Shown piece by piece: positions 44,329-52,960 of a stretch of DNA of 64,000 bases. Under the pieces are notes generated by a model that saw only the letters and a list, made by a program, of their open reading frames with translations, ran no database searches and had not been told where the DNA came from. The DNA lies in contig NZ_CP162487.1 of NCBI RefSeq assembly GCF_041240605.1, forward strand, positions 1,743,001-1,807,000. The letters run 5' to 3'. Origin of the DNA: Xanthomonas sp. DAR 80977. GTDB taxonomy: Bacteria > Pseudomonadota > Gammaproteobacteria > Xanthomonadales > Xanthomonadaceae. Position numbers and translations under genes: made by a program. Numbering within the stretch: the first letter of the stretch is position 1; the number at the start of each line of letters is the position of its first letter.

Positions 44329-45867
44329 ATGCCCTTCGTACGCAAGTCCGCTGCCGTCGCCAGGACGATCTGCGGTTCCAGCTTCCTGTTGATGGTCGGC
44401 TGCGCTTCGTTCGCGCCCAGCGTATCCCCGCCCGCTGTCGCGATACCCGCGCGTTATGCGGTCCCCGATGCCGATGCCGATGCCGCTGCTGCGACCTCGG
44501 CGGCGGCTCCGCCGTCCGTAGCCGCGCAGAGCGAGCGGGTGCCGACCTGGTGGATGCGCTACGGGTCTCCCGCACTCGACGCGCTGGTGCAGGAGGGACT
44601 GCAGCGTAGCCCCGACCTGGCGACGCTGCAGCACAACCTGGACGCGGCCAGGCAGCAACTGCGCGCACAGGTGGGCGGTTCCACGCTGCCGTCGATCGAT
44701 GCCGGCGCGTCGGGGGCGCGCCAGCGCCAGCTCGGCTTGCCCGGAATCAGTCCCCCGACCTCGCTTTACGACAGCTTCGTCGGGCAGTTGCAGGTCGGCT
44801 ACACGCTCGACCTTTTCCATGCCAATCGGTATGCCAATCGCGCGTCCGCGTATCGCGTGGACGCCCAGGCGTATCAGTTGGCGCAGAGCCGGCGAGCGCT
44901 GGCGGCCAACATCGTGACCGCGGCCATCACCATCGCCTCGTTGCACGAACAGATCGTGGCGACGCAGCGCCTGGTGGCGTTGTCCGAGAGCCAGGCCGGC
45001 GACGCCCGCCGCCGCGATGCGCTCGGCGCCGTCGGTCACGACGAAGCGCTGGAGGCCGAACGCAGCGCTGCGGCAACGGCGATCAATCTGCCGATGTTGC
45101 GCCAGCAGGAAGCATCGGCCCGGCATGCGCTCGCGGTGCTGCTGGGACGCACGCCGGATCAGGCGCCTACCCCGATTGCGCTGGCCGCGCTGGCCGTGCC
45201 GCAGCAAATTCCGGTGCTGGTTCCGTCCGATCTGCTGCACGCGCGTCCCGACATCCAGGCCGCGGAAGCCTTGTTCGGCGCTGCGTCGGCCGACGTCGGT
45301 GCGGCCACGGCGCGCATGTTTCCGCAGCTGACCCTGTCGGCGCAGTTCGGCCGCGGCGCCTACGACTGGGACGCGCTGGGCGCGACGCCGAACATCTGGC
45401 GCCTCGGCGCCTCGCTGACCGCGCCGATCTTCCATGGCGGTGCGCTGCGTGCGCAACGCCGCGGGGCGCAGGACGCATTCGCCGCGGCGGCCGAACAGTA
45501 TCGCAAGACCGTGTTGGCGGCATTCCAGGATGTCGCCGACGCGTTGGTCGCGCTCGAGGCCGACGCCGGCGTGCTGGACGCCGCGACGCGCGCCACCGCG
45601 GCCGCGCGCAGTGGCTACGAGGACATGGCCAGGCGGGCGCAATTGGGGGCGGTCAGCGAGTACGCCACGCGCGCCAGCGAGCTGCAGTACCGCAGCATGC
45701 AGTTGGACCAGATCCGAGCGCAGGCCTCCAGGTTGAGCGACAGCGCGCGCTTGTTCCGCGCGCTGGGCACGCCGCCCTCCGAAGCGGCCGCGGATGGGGG
45801 TGGCGGTGCGGCGCCGAGCGCGCGCGCATCCACTGCGCCGGGCGCAGCCGACCCGTCCAGCCGCTAG
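44329..45867 (+). CDS. RND efflux outer-membrane factor, NodT family lipoprotein
   Basis: A 512-residue TolC-like channel subunit. Lipoprotein signal with lipobox VGC (Cys about 25), then two outer-membrane-factor repeats: WWMRYGSPALDALVQEGLQ near residue 68, LQVGYTLDLFHANRYANRAS, and the second repeat from LLHARPDIQAAEALFGAASAD. GRDV-like LGAVSEYATRASELQYRS at the end is common to the family. The C-terminal 25 residues are Ala/Gly/Pro-rich and probably disordered. Confidence 0.92.
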   Translation: MPFVRKSAAVARTICGSSFLLMVGCASFAPSVSPPAVAIPARYAVPDADADAAAATSAAAPPSVAAQSERVPTWWMRYGSPALDALVQEGLQRSPDLATLQHNLDAARQQLRAQVGGSTLPSIDAGASGARQRQLGLPGISPPTSLYDSFVGQLQVGYTLDLFHANRYANRASAYRVDAQAYQLAQSRRALAANIVTAAITIASLHEQIVATQRLVALSESQAGDARRRDALGAVGHDEALEAERSAAATAINLPMLRQQEASARHALAVLLGRTPDQAPTPIALAALAVPQQIPVLVPSDLLHARPDIQAAEALFGAASADVGAATARMFPQLTLSAQFGRGAYDWDALGATPNIWRLGASLTAPIFHGGALRAQRRGAQDAFAAAAEQYRKTVLAAFQDVADALVALEADAGVLDAATRATAAARSGYEDMARRAQLGAVSEYATRASELQYRSMQLDQIRAQASRLSDSARLFRALGTPPSEAAADGGGGAAPSARASTAPGAADPSSR

Positions 45868-45901
45868 ATCCAGGTCGTCGCGACAGGCAGAGGAGTTGGT
45901 G

Positions 45902-46738
45902 GTGAAAATTCATTGCATTCAGACCGGCGATGTCCAGATCAAGGCGGCGCACCAGCGCGCGCATGGCAATGTCCGGCCGCGGCGGGTCGCCAGCGTGCTA
46001 CTGGACCGGCAGTGGTCGCCGCGTCTGCCGATCGGCTGCACCCTGATCGAGCACCCCGAGGGCCTGATCATGGTCGATACCGGCGAAAGCTCGCATGCCA
46101 ACGATCCGGGATATCAGCCTTGGTGGCATCCGTTCATGCGCTTCTGCGAGCGTCGCTGGGTGGAGCCGGAAGAGGAAGTGGGTCCGCGCCTGCAGGCGCT
46201 CGGATTCGCGCCGAGCGATGTCCGCTGGGTGGTGATGACGCATATGCATGGCGACCATGCCGGTGGCCTGCACCATTTCCCGCACAGCGACATCGTGATG
46301 TCCGCAGTGGAAGCCGACGCCAGTCTGGCGGCGACCGGGCCCTTGAGCGGCTATCTCAACATGCACTATCCGGCTTGGCTGCTTCCGCGCACGGTGGAGT
46401 TCGACGATGGCCCATGGGAGAACTTCGAGCGCAGCAGCTGTCTTACCCGGGATGGCCGCGTGCGGCTGCTGCCGACGCCCGGCCATACCAGGGGCCACCT
46501 GTGCGTCGCGGTCGATCTGAAGACGCATGTCGTGCTCGTTGCCGGCGACGCCGCCTACAGCGAGCAGGCGTTGCTGGACGGGACCTTGGATGGCGTGGCG
46601 CAGGACGCGGCGCAGCATCGGCAAAGCACCGCCCGATTGCGCGAGCTCTGCCGTCGCCGTCCGGTGGTGACGCTGTTCGCGCATGACGCAGACAGCCAGT
46701 CGCGATTGAGGAACGGCGTGGTCACGATCGTCCCGTAG
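45902..46738 (+). CDS. MBL-fold hydrolase, N-acyl homoserine lactonase-like
   Basis: A 278-residue metallo-beta-lactamase-fold enzyme. The metal motif is THMHGDHAGGLHHF (H-x-H-x-D-H), and further ligands occur in PTPGHTRGHL and LVAGDAAYS. These motifs and size match the AiiA/AttM lactonase-like branch, which opens acyl-homoserine lactones, but other ester or lactone substrates are possible. The GTG at 45902 is the chosen start, with AGGAG six to eight bases before it; a GTG one codon earlier is possible. It follows the efflux operon by 34 bp on the same strand and may be cotranscribed. Confidence 0.85.
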   Translation: MKIHCIQTGDVQIKAAHQRAHGNVRPRRVASVLLDRQWSPRLPIGCTLIEHPEGLIMVDTGESSHANDPGYQPWWHPFMRFCERRWVEPEEEVGPRLQALGFAPSDVRWVVMTHMHGDHAGGLHHFPHSDIVMSAVEADASLAATGPLSGYLNMHYPAWLLPRTVEFDDGPWENFERSSCLTRDGRVRLLPTPGHTRGHLCVAVDLKTHVVLVAGDAAYSEQALLDGTLDGVAQDAAQHRQSTARLRELCRRRPVVTLFAHDADSQSRLRNGVVTIVP

Positions 46739-46796
46739 GCGCGGTGACGCGGTGCGGACGATTGGCGTTTTGCCAATGGCCTGCCGACGGGCGTGG

Positions 46797-48290
46797 CTAG
46801 GAGACGCCGGCGGCTGCCAGATAGCGGGTGAGCGCAGCGGGTTCGCCCAGCTGCGCGGTCATCCCGATGTAGCCATCGGGCCGCACCAGCACCATGTCGC
46901 CCGGCGCCATGCCATAGGCGTCGGCGACGTGCCCGCCGGCATCGCGCAGGTCGCCTCGCTCGCCAACGGTATACGCCTGCACACCGCGATGGGCAGGCAG
47001 CGCCGCGTGTTCGACCTCGTAGCCCAGCAGCGTCCAGTGCGGCCCCTTGAACAGCTCGAACAGTCGGGTCGCCTGGCCTGCCGCACCGAGCACCGGCGCA
47101 TCGGGCGCGCGCGCGCCCGCGGCGATCCTGGCGGAAGGCGTGGCCGGCTGCACCAGCGCCGAATCGGCGTAGTACAGATCCAGTTGTTGGGTCTGGCGGC
47201 CGCGGCGCATGTCGCCTTGCCTGGCCGCGTCCAGCAGTTTGACCGACAGGCCGAGCATGCCCGCGGCGATCGGACGCCGCTCCTGTTCGTAGCTGTCAAG
47301 CAACGCGTCGGCGGCACCGGCGATCACCGCGGCCAGCTTCCAGCCCAGGTTGTAGGCGTCCTGCACGCTGGTGTTGAGGCCCTGTCCGCCGGTCGGCGGA
47401 TGGATGTGCGCGGCATCGCCGGCCAGGAAGACGCGGCCGACGCGATAGCGGTCGGCCAGGCGGGCATTCATGACGTAGGCGGACGCCCAGAACACCTGGT
47501 CGATGCGGATGTCCGTGCGCCCGGTGCGTTCCGCGATCATCGCATCGAGCCCGGCGGCGGACAGGTCGACCTCGCCCTCCAGCGGAATCGGCGCCTGCAC
47601 CTGGAACAGATCGGTGCCGGCAAGCGGGCACAGCGAGACGCGGCGCTGCATGGACGCCTCGTTGAAGCGATGCCAATACGCGCGGTCCAGTCCGCGCAGG
47701 GCGACGTCGGCGACGATGGCGCGAACTCCGAGGGTCTTGCCGGGAAACTCGACTGCCAGCGCGTGCCGCACGAAGCTGCGCCCGCCGTCGGTGGCGACCA
47801 GGAAGCGCGCGCGGATGCTGTGCGTGCCCGCCGCATCGACCACCCGGGCGGTGACGCCCTCGGCGTCCTGCTGCAGATCCACCAGTTCGCATCCGTAGCG
47901 GGGGGCATGCCCGAATTCGGCCAGCCGCTCGCGCAGCACGCGCTCGGTCAGGAACTGCGGCACCATCAACGGCGCTGCGTACGGCTCGGAGGCTCGTACC
48001 GGCGGCGATGTTTCGGCAGCCGCGGCATGGTCGCCGCCGTCCTCGCCGTACTCGCGCTCGGGCGGGTAGGGACCGCCCACCGCGGCAAGCCGATTGGCGA
48101 TGCCCAGGTCCTCGAAGATCTCCAGCGTCCGCGGCTGGATGCCCTTGCCGCGCGACCCGCCGAACGGCTTGTCGATCTTGTCGATCAGGCAAAAGCCGAC
48201 CCCGCGCCGCGCCAGCTCCAGGGCCAGGGTGAGGCCCGCGGCGCCGGCGCCGCAGATCAGCACATCCACTTCTTCGTTTCGTTCGTTCAT
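46797..48290 (-). CDS. FAD-dependent aromatic monooxygenase (class A, PheA/TetX-like)
   Basis: A 497-residue flavoprotein hydroxylase. DVLICGAGAAGLTLALELAR is the FAD loop, FLVATDGGRSFVRH the DG motif, and GRVFLAGDAAHIHPPTGGQG the GD motif, followed by LNTSVQDAYNLGWKLA; together these define class A monooxygenases. A C-terminal thioredoxin-like region (about 400-497) lacks obvious redox cysteines, as in phenol and rifampicin hydroxylases. The substrate is unknown. Two similar palindromes in the upstream gap suggest repressor control by a regulator not adjacent to it. Confidence 0.9.
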   Translation of the reverse strand: MNERNEEVDVLICGAGAAGLTLALELARRGVGFCLIDKIDKPFGGSRGKGIQPRTLEIFEDLGIANRLAAVGGPYPPEREYGEDGGDHAAAAETSPPVRASEPYAAPLMVPQFLTERVLRERLAEFGHAPRYGCELVDLQQDAEGVTARVVDAAGTHSIRARFLVATDGGRSFVRHALAVEFPGKTLGVRAIVADVALRGLDRAYWHRFNEASMQRRVSLCPLAGTDLFQVQAPIPLEGEVDLSAAGLDAMIAERTGRTDIRIDQVFWASAYVMNARLADRYRVGRVFLAGDAAHIHPPTGGQGLNTSVQDAYNLGWKLAAVIAGAADALLDSYEQERRPIAAGMLGLSVKLLDAARQGDMRRGRQTQQLDLYYADSALVQPATPSARIAAGARAPDAPVLGAAGQATRLFELFKGPHWTLLGYEVEHAALPAHRGVQAYTVGERGDLRDAGGHVADAYGMAPGDMVLVRPDGYIGMTAQLGEPAALTRYLAAAGVS

Positions 48291-48303
48291 GATGCCTCGT
48301 CAT

Positions 48304-48320
48304 ATGTGCAAAATGCACTC
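48304..48320. promoter_or_regulatory. Operator-like palindrome 1 upstream of the monooxygenase
   Basis: ATGTGCAAAATGCACTC: perfect core GTGCA-AAA-TGCAC, 14 bp before the monooxygenase start. The spacing and core are the same as in the perfect palindrome at 48353. Confidence 0.55.
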
Positions 48321-48352
48321 AATTGGGCGGCAGCATATGCGCTTCGCATTAA

Positions 48353-48369
48353 ATGTGCAATATGCACAT
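48353..48369. promoter_or_regulatory. Operator-like palindrome 2 upstream of the monooxygenase
   Basis: ATGTGCAATATGCACAT: perfect 7-3-7 palindrome, centred 49 bp from palindrome 1. The rest of the gap up to 48694 is GC-rich, holds no gene I can support and leads into the GH43 gene. Confidence 0.6.
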
Positions 48370-48370
48370 G

Positions 48371-48694
48371 ATTTGTCGGGTTAGCCGGGGGAGTGGGGTT
48401 GGGCTGCCGCGCCGCGTCCGGGGCGCGTGGCGACGACGCCCGGCCATGGCGCGGTTATGCATGTGGCGCGCGGCGAACGCTGGCGGCCGGCGGTGCGCCC
48501 AGGCCGCCGGGGACGCGATTGGCTGGGCGCATGCGGCCAAGCGCCCGGCCAGCACCGGTCCTGGCGATGTTTGCGCGGCGCGCCGGACCATTGCGCTGGT
48601 CCGACGCAGAACCACGCAGGCCATGCCGGTGCGCAGGACGTCGCCCAGGTGTGCCAGCATCGCCTGGAGTCCTGTCCTTGCCCGGATCGCGCCC
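48371..48694. other. Gene-free leader between palindromes and GH43 gene
   Basis: 324 bp of high-GC sequence. Frames stay open on both strands but show no ribosome binding site, signal or motif; the plus-strand frame is an upstream extension of GH43 that lacks protein-like composition. Confidence 0.45.
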
Positions 48695-50305
48695 ATGCCC
48701 AGCCTCACCCGTCGAACCCTGTTCAAGGCCTGCGTCGCCGGCGCGGCCACGGCGCCGTTGCCGTCGTTCGCGCGGCAGGCGCCATGCGCGGACGGCGCGC
48801 CTGCGGCGACCTGGGCCCGCGGCGTCGAAGGGCAGCGCAAGGCCGACCTGGGCGACGGCACCTATCTCAATCCCGTCGTGGCCGGCGACCATCCCGATCC
48901 GACCGTGCTCAAGGATGGCGCCGATTACTACATGACGTTTTCGTCGTTCCAGTCCTATCCGGGCCTGGTCATCTGGCACTCCACCGACCTGGTCAACTGG
49001 ACGCCGGTCGGTCCGGCCCTGCACGAGGCGCTGGGCACGATCTGGGCGGTGGACCTGTGCAAGCACGCCGGACGCTACTTCATCTATCTGCCGGCCGACC
49101 GCGACGGTGCCGGCTGGTCGATCCATGTGATCTGGGCCGACCGCATCGAGGGGCCGTGGAGCGCGCCGATCGATCTGCAGATCGCCGGTTGCATCGATCC
49201 GGGCCACGTGGTCGGCGAGGACGGCAAGCGCTACCTGTTCTTCAACGGCATCCGCAGGATCCGCTTGCGCGACGACGGGCTGGCCACCGACGGCCCGCTC
49301 GAAGAGGCCTACAAGCCCTGGCGCTATCCGGACGAGTGGGTGACGGAGAACTTCGCGCCGGAGGGGCCGAAGCTGCTGCGCCGCGGGCCGTGGTTCTATC
49401 TGGTCACCGCGGTGGGCGGAACGGCAGGGCCGGCGACCGGGCACATGGTGATCGCCGCGCGCTCCCGATCCATCCATGGTCCGTGGGAGCACTGCCCGCA
49501 CAACCCGCTGGTGCGCACGCGATCGGACGCCGAGCCCTGGTGGTCGCGCGGCCATGCCTCGCTGGTCGAAGGCCCGGCAGGCGACTGGTGGATGATCTAT
49601 CACGCCTACGAGAACGGCTTCCGCACCCTGGGCCGGCAGACCCTGCTGGAGCCGATCGAGTGGACCGACGATGGCTGGTTCCGTGCCCGCGGCGGCGACC
49701 TGTCCGTGCCGCTCGCCAAGCCGGCCGGTGGCCGCGCCGGACCGGCCGGGATGCCGCTGTCGGACGATTTCTCGACCGACAGGATCGGCGTGCAATGGGC
49801 GTTCCATGCGCCGCGGGCGGAGAAGATGGCGCGTCTGCGCTATGCCGACCAGGCGTTGCTGTTGGCGGCGGCGGGCCACTCGCCGCTCGACAGCGCGCCG
49901 TTGACCTGCACGGTCGGCGACCGCGCCTATCGCGCGGACATCGCCCTGGATTTGCTGGGCGACGCCGAAGGCGGGCTGCTGCTGTTCTACAACCACAAGG
50001 CCTTCGTCGGCGTGGGATTCACGCCGCAGGACCTGCGGACCTACCAGTATGCCGAGGAGCTGCGCTGGGCGCGCCTGCCCAATGCCGCGCGCACCCTGCG
50101 GCTGCGGGTGAGCAACGATCGCAACGTGATCACCTTCCACACCTCGCGCGACGACGGCCGCAGCTGGGCGCTGCATCCCACGCGCATGGAGGTGTCCGGC
50201 CTGCATCACAACGTGTTCGGTGGCTTCCTCAGCCTGAAGCTGGGCATCTACAGCGCCGGCAGCGGCCAGGTCCGGCTGCGCGATTTCCGTTACCGCGCGC
50301 TGTAG
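48695..50305 (+). CDS. Glycoside hydrolase family 43 protein, Tat-exported
   Basis: A 536-residue exported enzyme. The N-terminus MPSLTRRTLFKACVAGAATA is a Tat signal. The five-bladed propeller starts NPVVAGDHPDPTVLKDGADY with catalytic base D68, and the general acid is E223 in ENFAPEGPKLL, the EGP motif of GH43. A C-terminal beta-sandwich (from about 350, LSDDFSTDRIGVQWAFH) is the usual accessory domain of GH43 xylosidases and arabinofuranosidases. It probably trims plant hemicellulose or arabinan oligosaccharides in the periplasm. Confidence 0.9.
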   Translation: MPSLTRRTLFKACVAGAATAPLPSFARQAPCADGAPAATWARGVEGQRKADLGDGTYLNPVVAGDHPDPTVLKDGADYYMTFSSFQSYPGLVIWHSTDLVNWTPVGPALHEALGTIWAVDLCKHAGRYFIYLPADRDGAGWSIHVIWADRIEGPWSAPIDLQIAGCIDPGHVVGEDGKRYLFFNGIRRIRLRDDGLATDGPLEEAYKPWRYPDEWVTENFAPEGPKLLRRGPWFYLVTAVGGTAGPATGHMVIAARSRSIHGPWEHCPHNPLVRTRSDAEPWWSRGHASLVEGPAGDWWMIYHAYENGFRTLGRQTLLEPIEWTDDGWFRARGGDLSVPLAKPAGGRAGPAGMPLSDDFSTDRIGVQWAFHAPRAEKMARLRYADQALLLAAAGHSPLDSAPLTCTVGDRAYRADIALDLLGDAEGGLLLFYNHKAFVGVGFTPQDLRTYQYAEELRWARLPNAARTLRLRVSNDRNVITFHTSRDDGRSWALHPTRMEVSGLHHNVFGGFLSLKLGIYSAGSGQVRLRDFRYRAL

Positions 50306-50347
50306 CCGTGCCGGCCACGGCCGGGTGGGCGCGCCGCCGCGCAACGA

Positions 50348-51028
50348 TCAGCTGCGGCCCTGCTTGCGTGCCGCAGGTTTGCCGGCCTTGCGCGACGCGG
50401 CGCTGGCGGCCTGCCGCGGGGCGGCGCCGAGCAGGAACAGCTCGACCGCGCGTTCCACCATCTTGCGCACGGCCGAGGGCGACAGCGGCGGCGGATCGCG
50501 CTGGTAGATGCGCACTTCCACTTCCGCGGTGAGCAGTGCCAGGAAGTGCAGGGCGGCGATGGTCGGGTCGGTCTGGCGCAGTTCGCCGCGCGCCATGGCC
50601 GCCTCCAGTACCGCGGCCACCGCCACCACCGATTCGCTGGGGCCGGCCTGGTAGAACAGCTGTCCGACCTCGGAGCGGCCGGCTTCGGCCACCACCATGC
50701 GGTAGACCGCCATGGCCACGGCATCGTTGGTCACCACCTGCAGCATGCATTCGCCGAAGTGCAGCAACATCGACTGCAGGTCGGTCTGGCCGGCGAGCGG
50801 CGCCTGCAGCCGCCGGATCGCGTCGGACAGATGCGCGGTCGCGGCGGCGCGGACCACGGCGCTGAACAATTCCTCCTTGGACGCGAAATAGCCGTACAGG
50901 GTGGCCTTGGAGCCGCCCAGCCGCTTGGCCAGTTCGTTCATCGAGGCGCGCTCGTAGCCCAATTCCTGGAACAGTTTCGTCGCCGCCTCGACGATGGCCT
51001 CGCGCCTGGCCTCGGTTCGAACTTTCAT
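50348..51028 (-). CDS. TetR/AcrR-family transcriptional regulator
   Basis: A 226-residue repressor. ASMNELAKRLGGSKATLYGY (about 28-47) is the TetR HTH, after REAIVEAATKLFQELGYER. The C-terminus is a Lys/Arg/Ala tail (AASAASRKAGKPAARKQGRS) not usual for the family, which may add non-specific DNA binding. A perfect 17-bp palindrome lies in the 212-bp gap to the divergent DUF3313 lipoprotein gene, so it probably controls itself and the envelope genes downstream of that gap. Confidence 0.9.
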   Translation of the reverse strand: MKVRTEARREAIVEAATKLFQELGYERASMNELAKRLGGSKATLYGYFASKEELFSAVVRAAATAHLSDAIRRLQAPLAGQTDLQSMLLHFGECMLQVVTNDAVAMAVYRMVVAEAGRSEVGQLFYQAGPSESVVAVAAVLEAAMARGELRQTDPTIAALHFLALLTAEVEVRIYQRDPPPLSPSAVRKMVERAVELFLLGAAPRQAASAASRKAGKPAARKQGRS

Positions 51029-51095
51029 TGCACCTCCTAAAGTGAACCCGACTGTACATTTTTCTTGACAGCAAGGAAATTCACTCCCAATATTG

Positions 51096-51112
51096 AACCG
51101 TACAGTACGGTT
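51096..51112. promoter_or_regulatory. Perfect palindromic operator between tetR and the lipoprotein gene
   Basis: AACCGTACAGTACGGTT, 8-1-8 with no mismatch, 68 bp from the tetR start. A degraded half (GACTGTACA) occurs at about 51048-51056. It lies next to a TTGACA-like box (51065-51070) on the plus strand, so it may block the promoter of the lipoprotein gene. Confidence 0.65.
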
Positions 51113-51240
51113 TAATTTTGCCTTCGCCCGATGCGCCTGCCCACTGCGGCTGGCCGCCGCCGGCGGCCGCGATGCCGCACTGCCACGTCCATGCGCCGCC
51201 GGCGCGGTTGTCTCGTCGCATCCACGAAAAGGGTCTGTCC

Positions 51241-51903
51241 ATGAAAACTTCCTCCTTGCTGTGCCCGTTGGCGCTGGCGCTTTGCCTGGGATCGGCCGGT
51301 TGCGCCAGCACGCGCCCGGTCGTCTATTCCGGGCTCGCTTCGTCGCAGCAGTTGCGGCCGAACCTGGGCGACCGTTCCGGCCGGGTTCCCTACGACTATT
51401 CGGCCGGGGCCGACTGGCGCGACTACGACAGTGCGGTACTCGAGTCGGTGGCGATCTATCGCGGGCCTGACAACCAGTTCGACGAGAAGGTGAGCGAGCA
51501 GGACAAGGCGGAGTTGGCGCAGTTCATGCGCACCGCGTTCGGCGAGGCGCTGCAGGCGCGCTTTCCGTTGGCGAACCGGCCGCGGCCGGGTTCGCTGCGC
51601 GTGGCGCTGACCCTGACCGGCGCGAAGAAGACGCCGCAGGTGGCCGGCACGGTGACCAAGTTCGATCTGGCCGGCGGCCCCTACAACGTGGTGCAGTCGA
51701 TCCGCGGCAAGGAAGGCGCCCTGTCCGGCTCGGTCAGCTACGCGGTGGAGGTCTACGACGCCACCAGCAATCGCCTGCTCAGCGCCTACGTGTCCAAGCA
51801 GTATCCGAACGCGATGAACGTCAAGGCCAGCATCGGCGGCCTGGGCGCGGCGAAGGCGGGCATCCGCAAGGGCGCCGAGGACCTGGTCGCGCGCCTGGAC
51901 TGA
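51241..51903 (+). CDS. DUF3313-family lipoprotein
   Basis: A 220-residue lipoprotein. The lipobox SAGC places the acylated cysteine at residue 21. The mature part has YSGLASSQQLRPNLGDRSG and the repeated GALSGSVSYAVEVYDATS segment near the C-terminus, matching DUF3313 proteins of unknown function that are often found with stress-controlled envelope genes. It is divergent from the TetR gene, whose palindrome covers its upstream region, and 160 bp before the MipA/OmpV gene on the same strand. Confidence 0.75.
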   Translation: MKTSSLLCPLALALCLGSAGCASTRPVVYSGLASSQQLRPNLGDRSGRVPYDYSAGADWRDYDSAVLESVAIYRGPDNQFDEKVSEQDKAELAQFMRTAFGEALQARFPLANRPRPGSLRVALTLTGAKKTPQVAGTVTKFDLAGGPYNVVQSIRGKEGALSGSVSYAVEVYDATSNRLLSAYVSKQYPNAMNVKASIGGLGAAKAGIRKGAEDLVARLD

Positions 51904-52063
51904 TGCCGCCGCGGCATGCGGCGGGCGCAGCGCCAGGTCGCCAGCGCAAGCGTGCAGTACGACGGCCACGCACGCGCGCCGATGTCTGCCGCTGCGACAG
52001 CTGCGCGCGCCGCGCGGTGCAGGCCTGCTTTCCGCTTCGTTTTCCCTCGATCAGGACATCCCC

Positions 52064-52960
52064 ATGCGCCCGCGTCGACCGACTCCGCCCCAGCTGCCGC
52101 ATCGCCTGCGTCCTGGATTGCAGGCACTGTACGATCTTCCCGACATTCCGCCGCGGCGGCGCGCGTCGCTGGCGATGCTGGTGTGGCGCGGCGTGGCCGC
52201 GGCGATCGTGCTCGCGGCATTGCTGGTGTTGCCGGTGCGCGCAGCGTGGGCCGCGGCGGCCGACGACGACGACAGCGTGCCGGCGCATGGCGCGCGCTGG
52301 GGCCTGGGCATGGCCGCGATGACGGTGCAAAAGCCGTATCGCGGGATCGGCGCGCAGACGATCGCGCTGCCGCTGCCGGTCTACGAGAGCAAGTGGTGGA
52401 GCCTGTACGGCCCGGCGCTCAGCTTCAATCCGCCGTCGCTGGGGCCGGTGGCGTTGTCGCTGACCGCGCGGCTGTCGCACGACGGTTACGCCGCATCCGA
52501 CTCGCCGTTTCTGGATGGCATGCAGCGGCGCAAGGATCGGCTGTGGCTGGGCGGCTCGGGCACGTGGCGGACCGGTATCGCCGACGCCACGCTGGAATGG
52601 ATGCACGACGTGTCCGGCTACAGCCGCGGACAGCGCGTCGGGATTTCGGTCGAGCGCGTGTTCGACCTGGGCCTGTTCGAACTGGTCCCGCGCCTGGGCG
52701 CGGTGTGGCTGGATCGTCGCTACGTGGACTACTACTACGGCGTGCGTGCGCAGGAAGCGCGTGCGCAGCGCCCGGCGTATCGCCCCGGCGCGAGCCTCGA
52801 TGTCGAGGCCGGGCTGCGCGTGGCGTATCGCGTGGCGCACCGCGATTCGCTGTTCCTGGACGTGGGCGTGGATCGGCTCGGTGCGCAGGTCCGCGCCAGT
52901 CCCCTGGTCGGCAGCGCGCTGCAGTCGCGCATCGTGCTGGGCTATGTGCATGTGTTCTGA
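52064..52960 (+). CDS. MipA/OmpV-family outer-membrane protein
   Basis: A 298-residue beta-barrel-like protein. The signal peptide is LVWRGVAAAIVLAALLVLP (cleavage about AWA|AA), preceded by an unusual 37-residue Pro/Arg-rich extension. RWGLGMAAMTVQKPYRGIGA begins the barrel; alternating hydrophobic strands and a terminal GYVHVF with C-terminal Phe follow, as in outer-membrane proteins. AGGACATCCCC before the ATG at 52064 supports the long start; ATG 52175 would give a standard signal peptide. It overlaps the lpxR gene by 11 bp. Confidence 0.8.
   Translation: MRPRRPTPPQLPHRLRPGLQALYDLPDIPPRRRASLAMLVWRGVAAAIVLAALLVLPVRAAWAAAADDDDSVPAHGARWGLGMAAMTVQKPYRGIGAQTIALPLPVYESKWWSLYGPALSFNPPSLGPVALSLTARLSHDGYAASDSPFLDGMQRRKDRLWLGGSGTWRTGIADATLEWMHDVSGYSRGQRVGISVERVFDLGLFELVPRLGAVWLDRRYVDYYYGVRAQEARAQRPAYRPGASLDVEAGLRVAYRVAHRDSLFLDVGVDRLGAQVRASPLVGSALQSRIVLGYVHVF

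Noticed and set aside
41066..44668. A 1200-codon minus-strand open frame opposite the RND permease gene.
   Set aside because: Antisense shadow of a high-GC gene; composition is dominated by His, Arg, Gln and Asp, with no motif, and the permease is unmistakable.
45890..48290. The MBL enzyme and FAD monooxygenase as one catabolic pathway.
   Set aside because: They are convergent and under different control signals; no shared substrate can be argued from the sequence.
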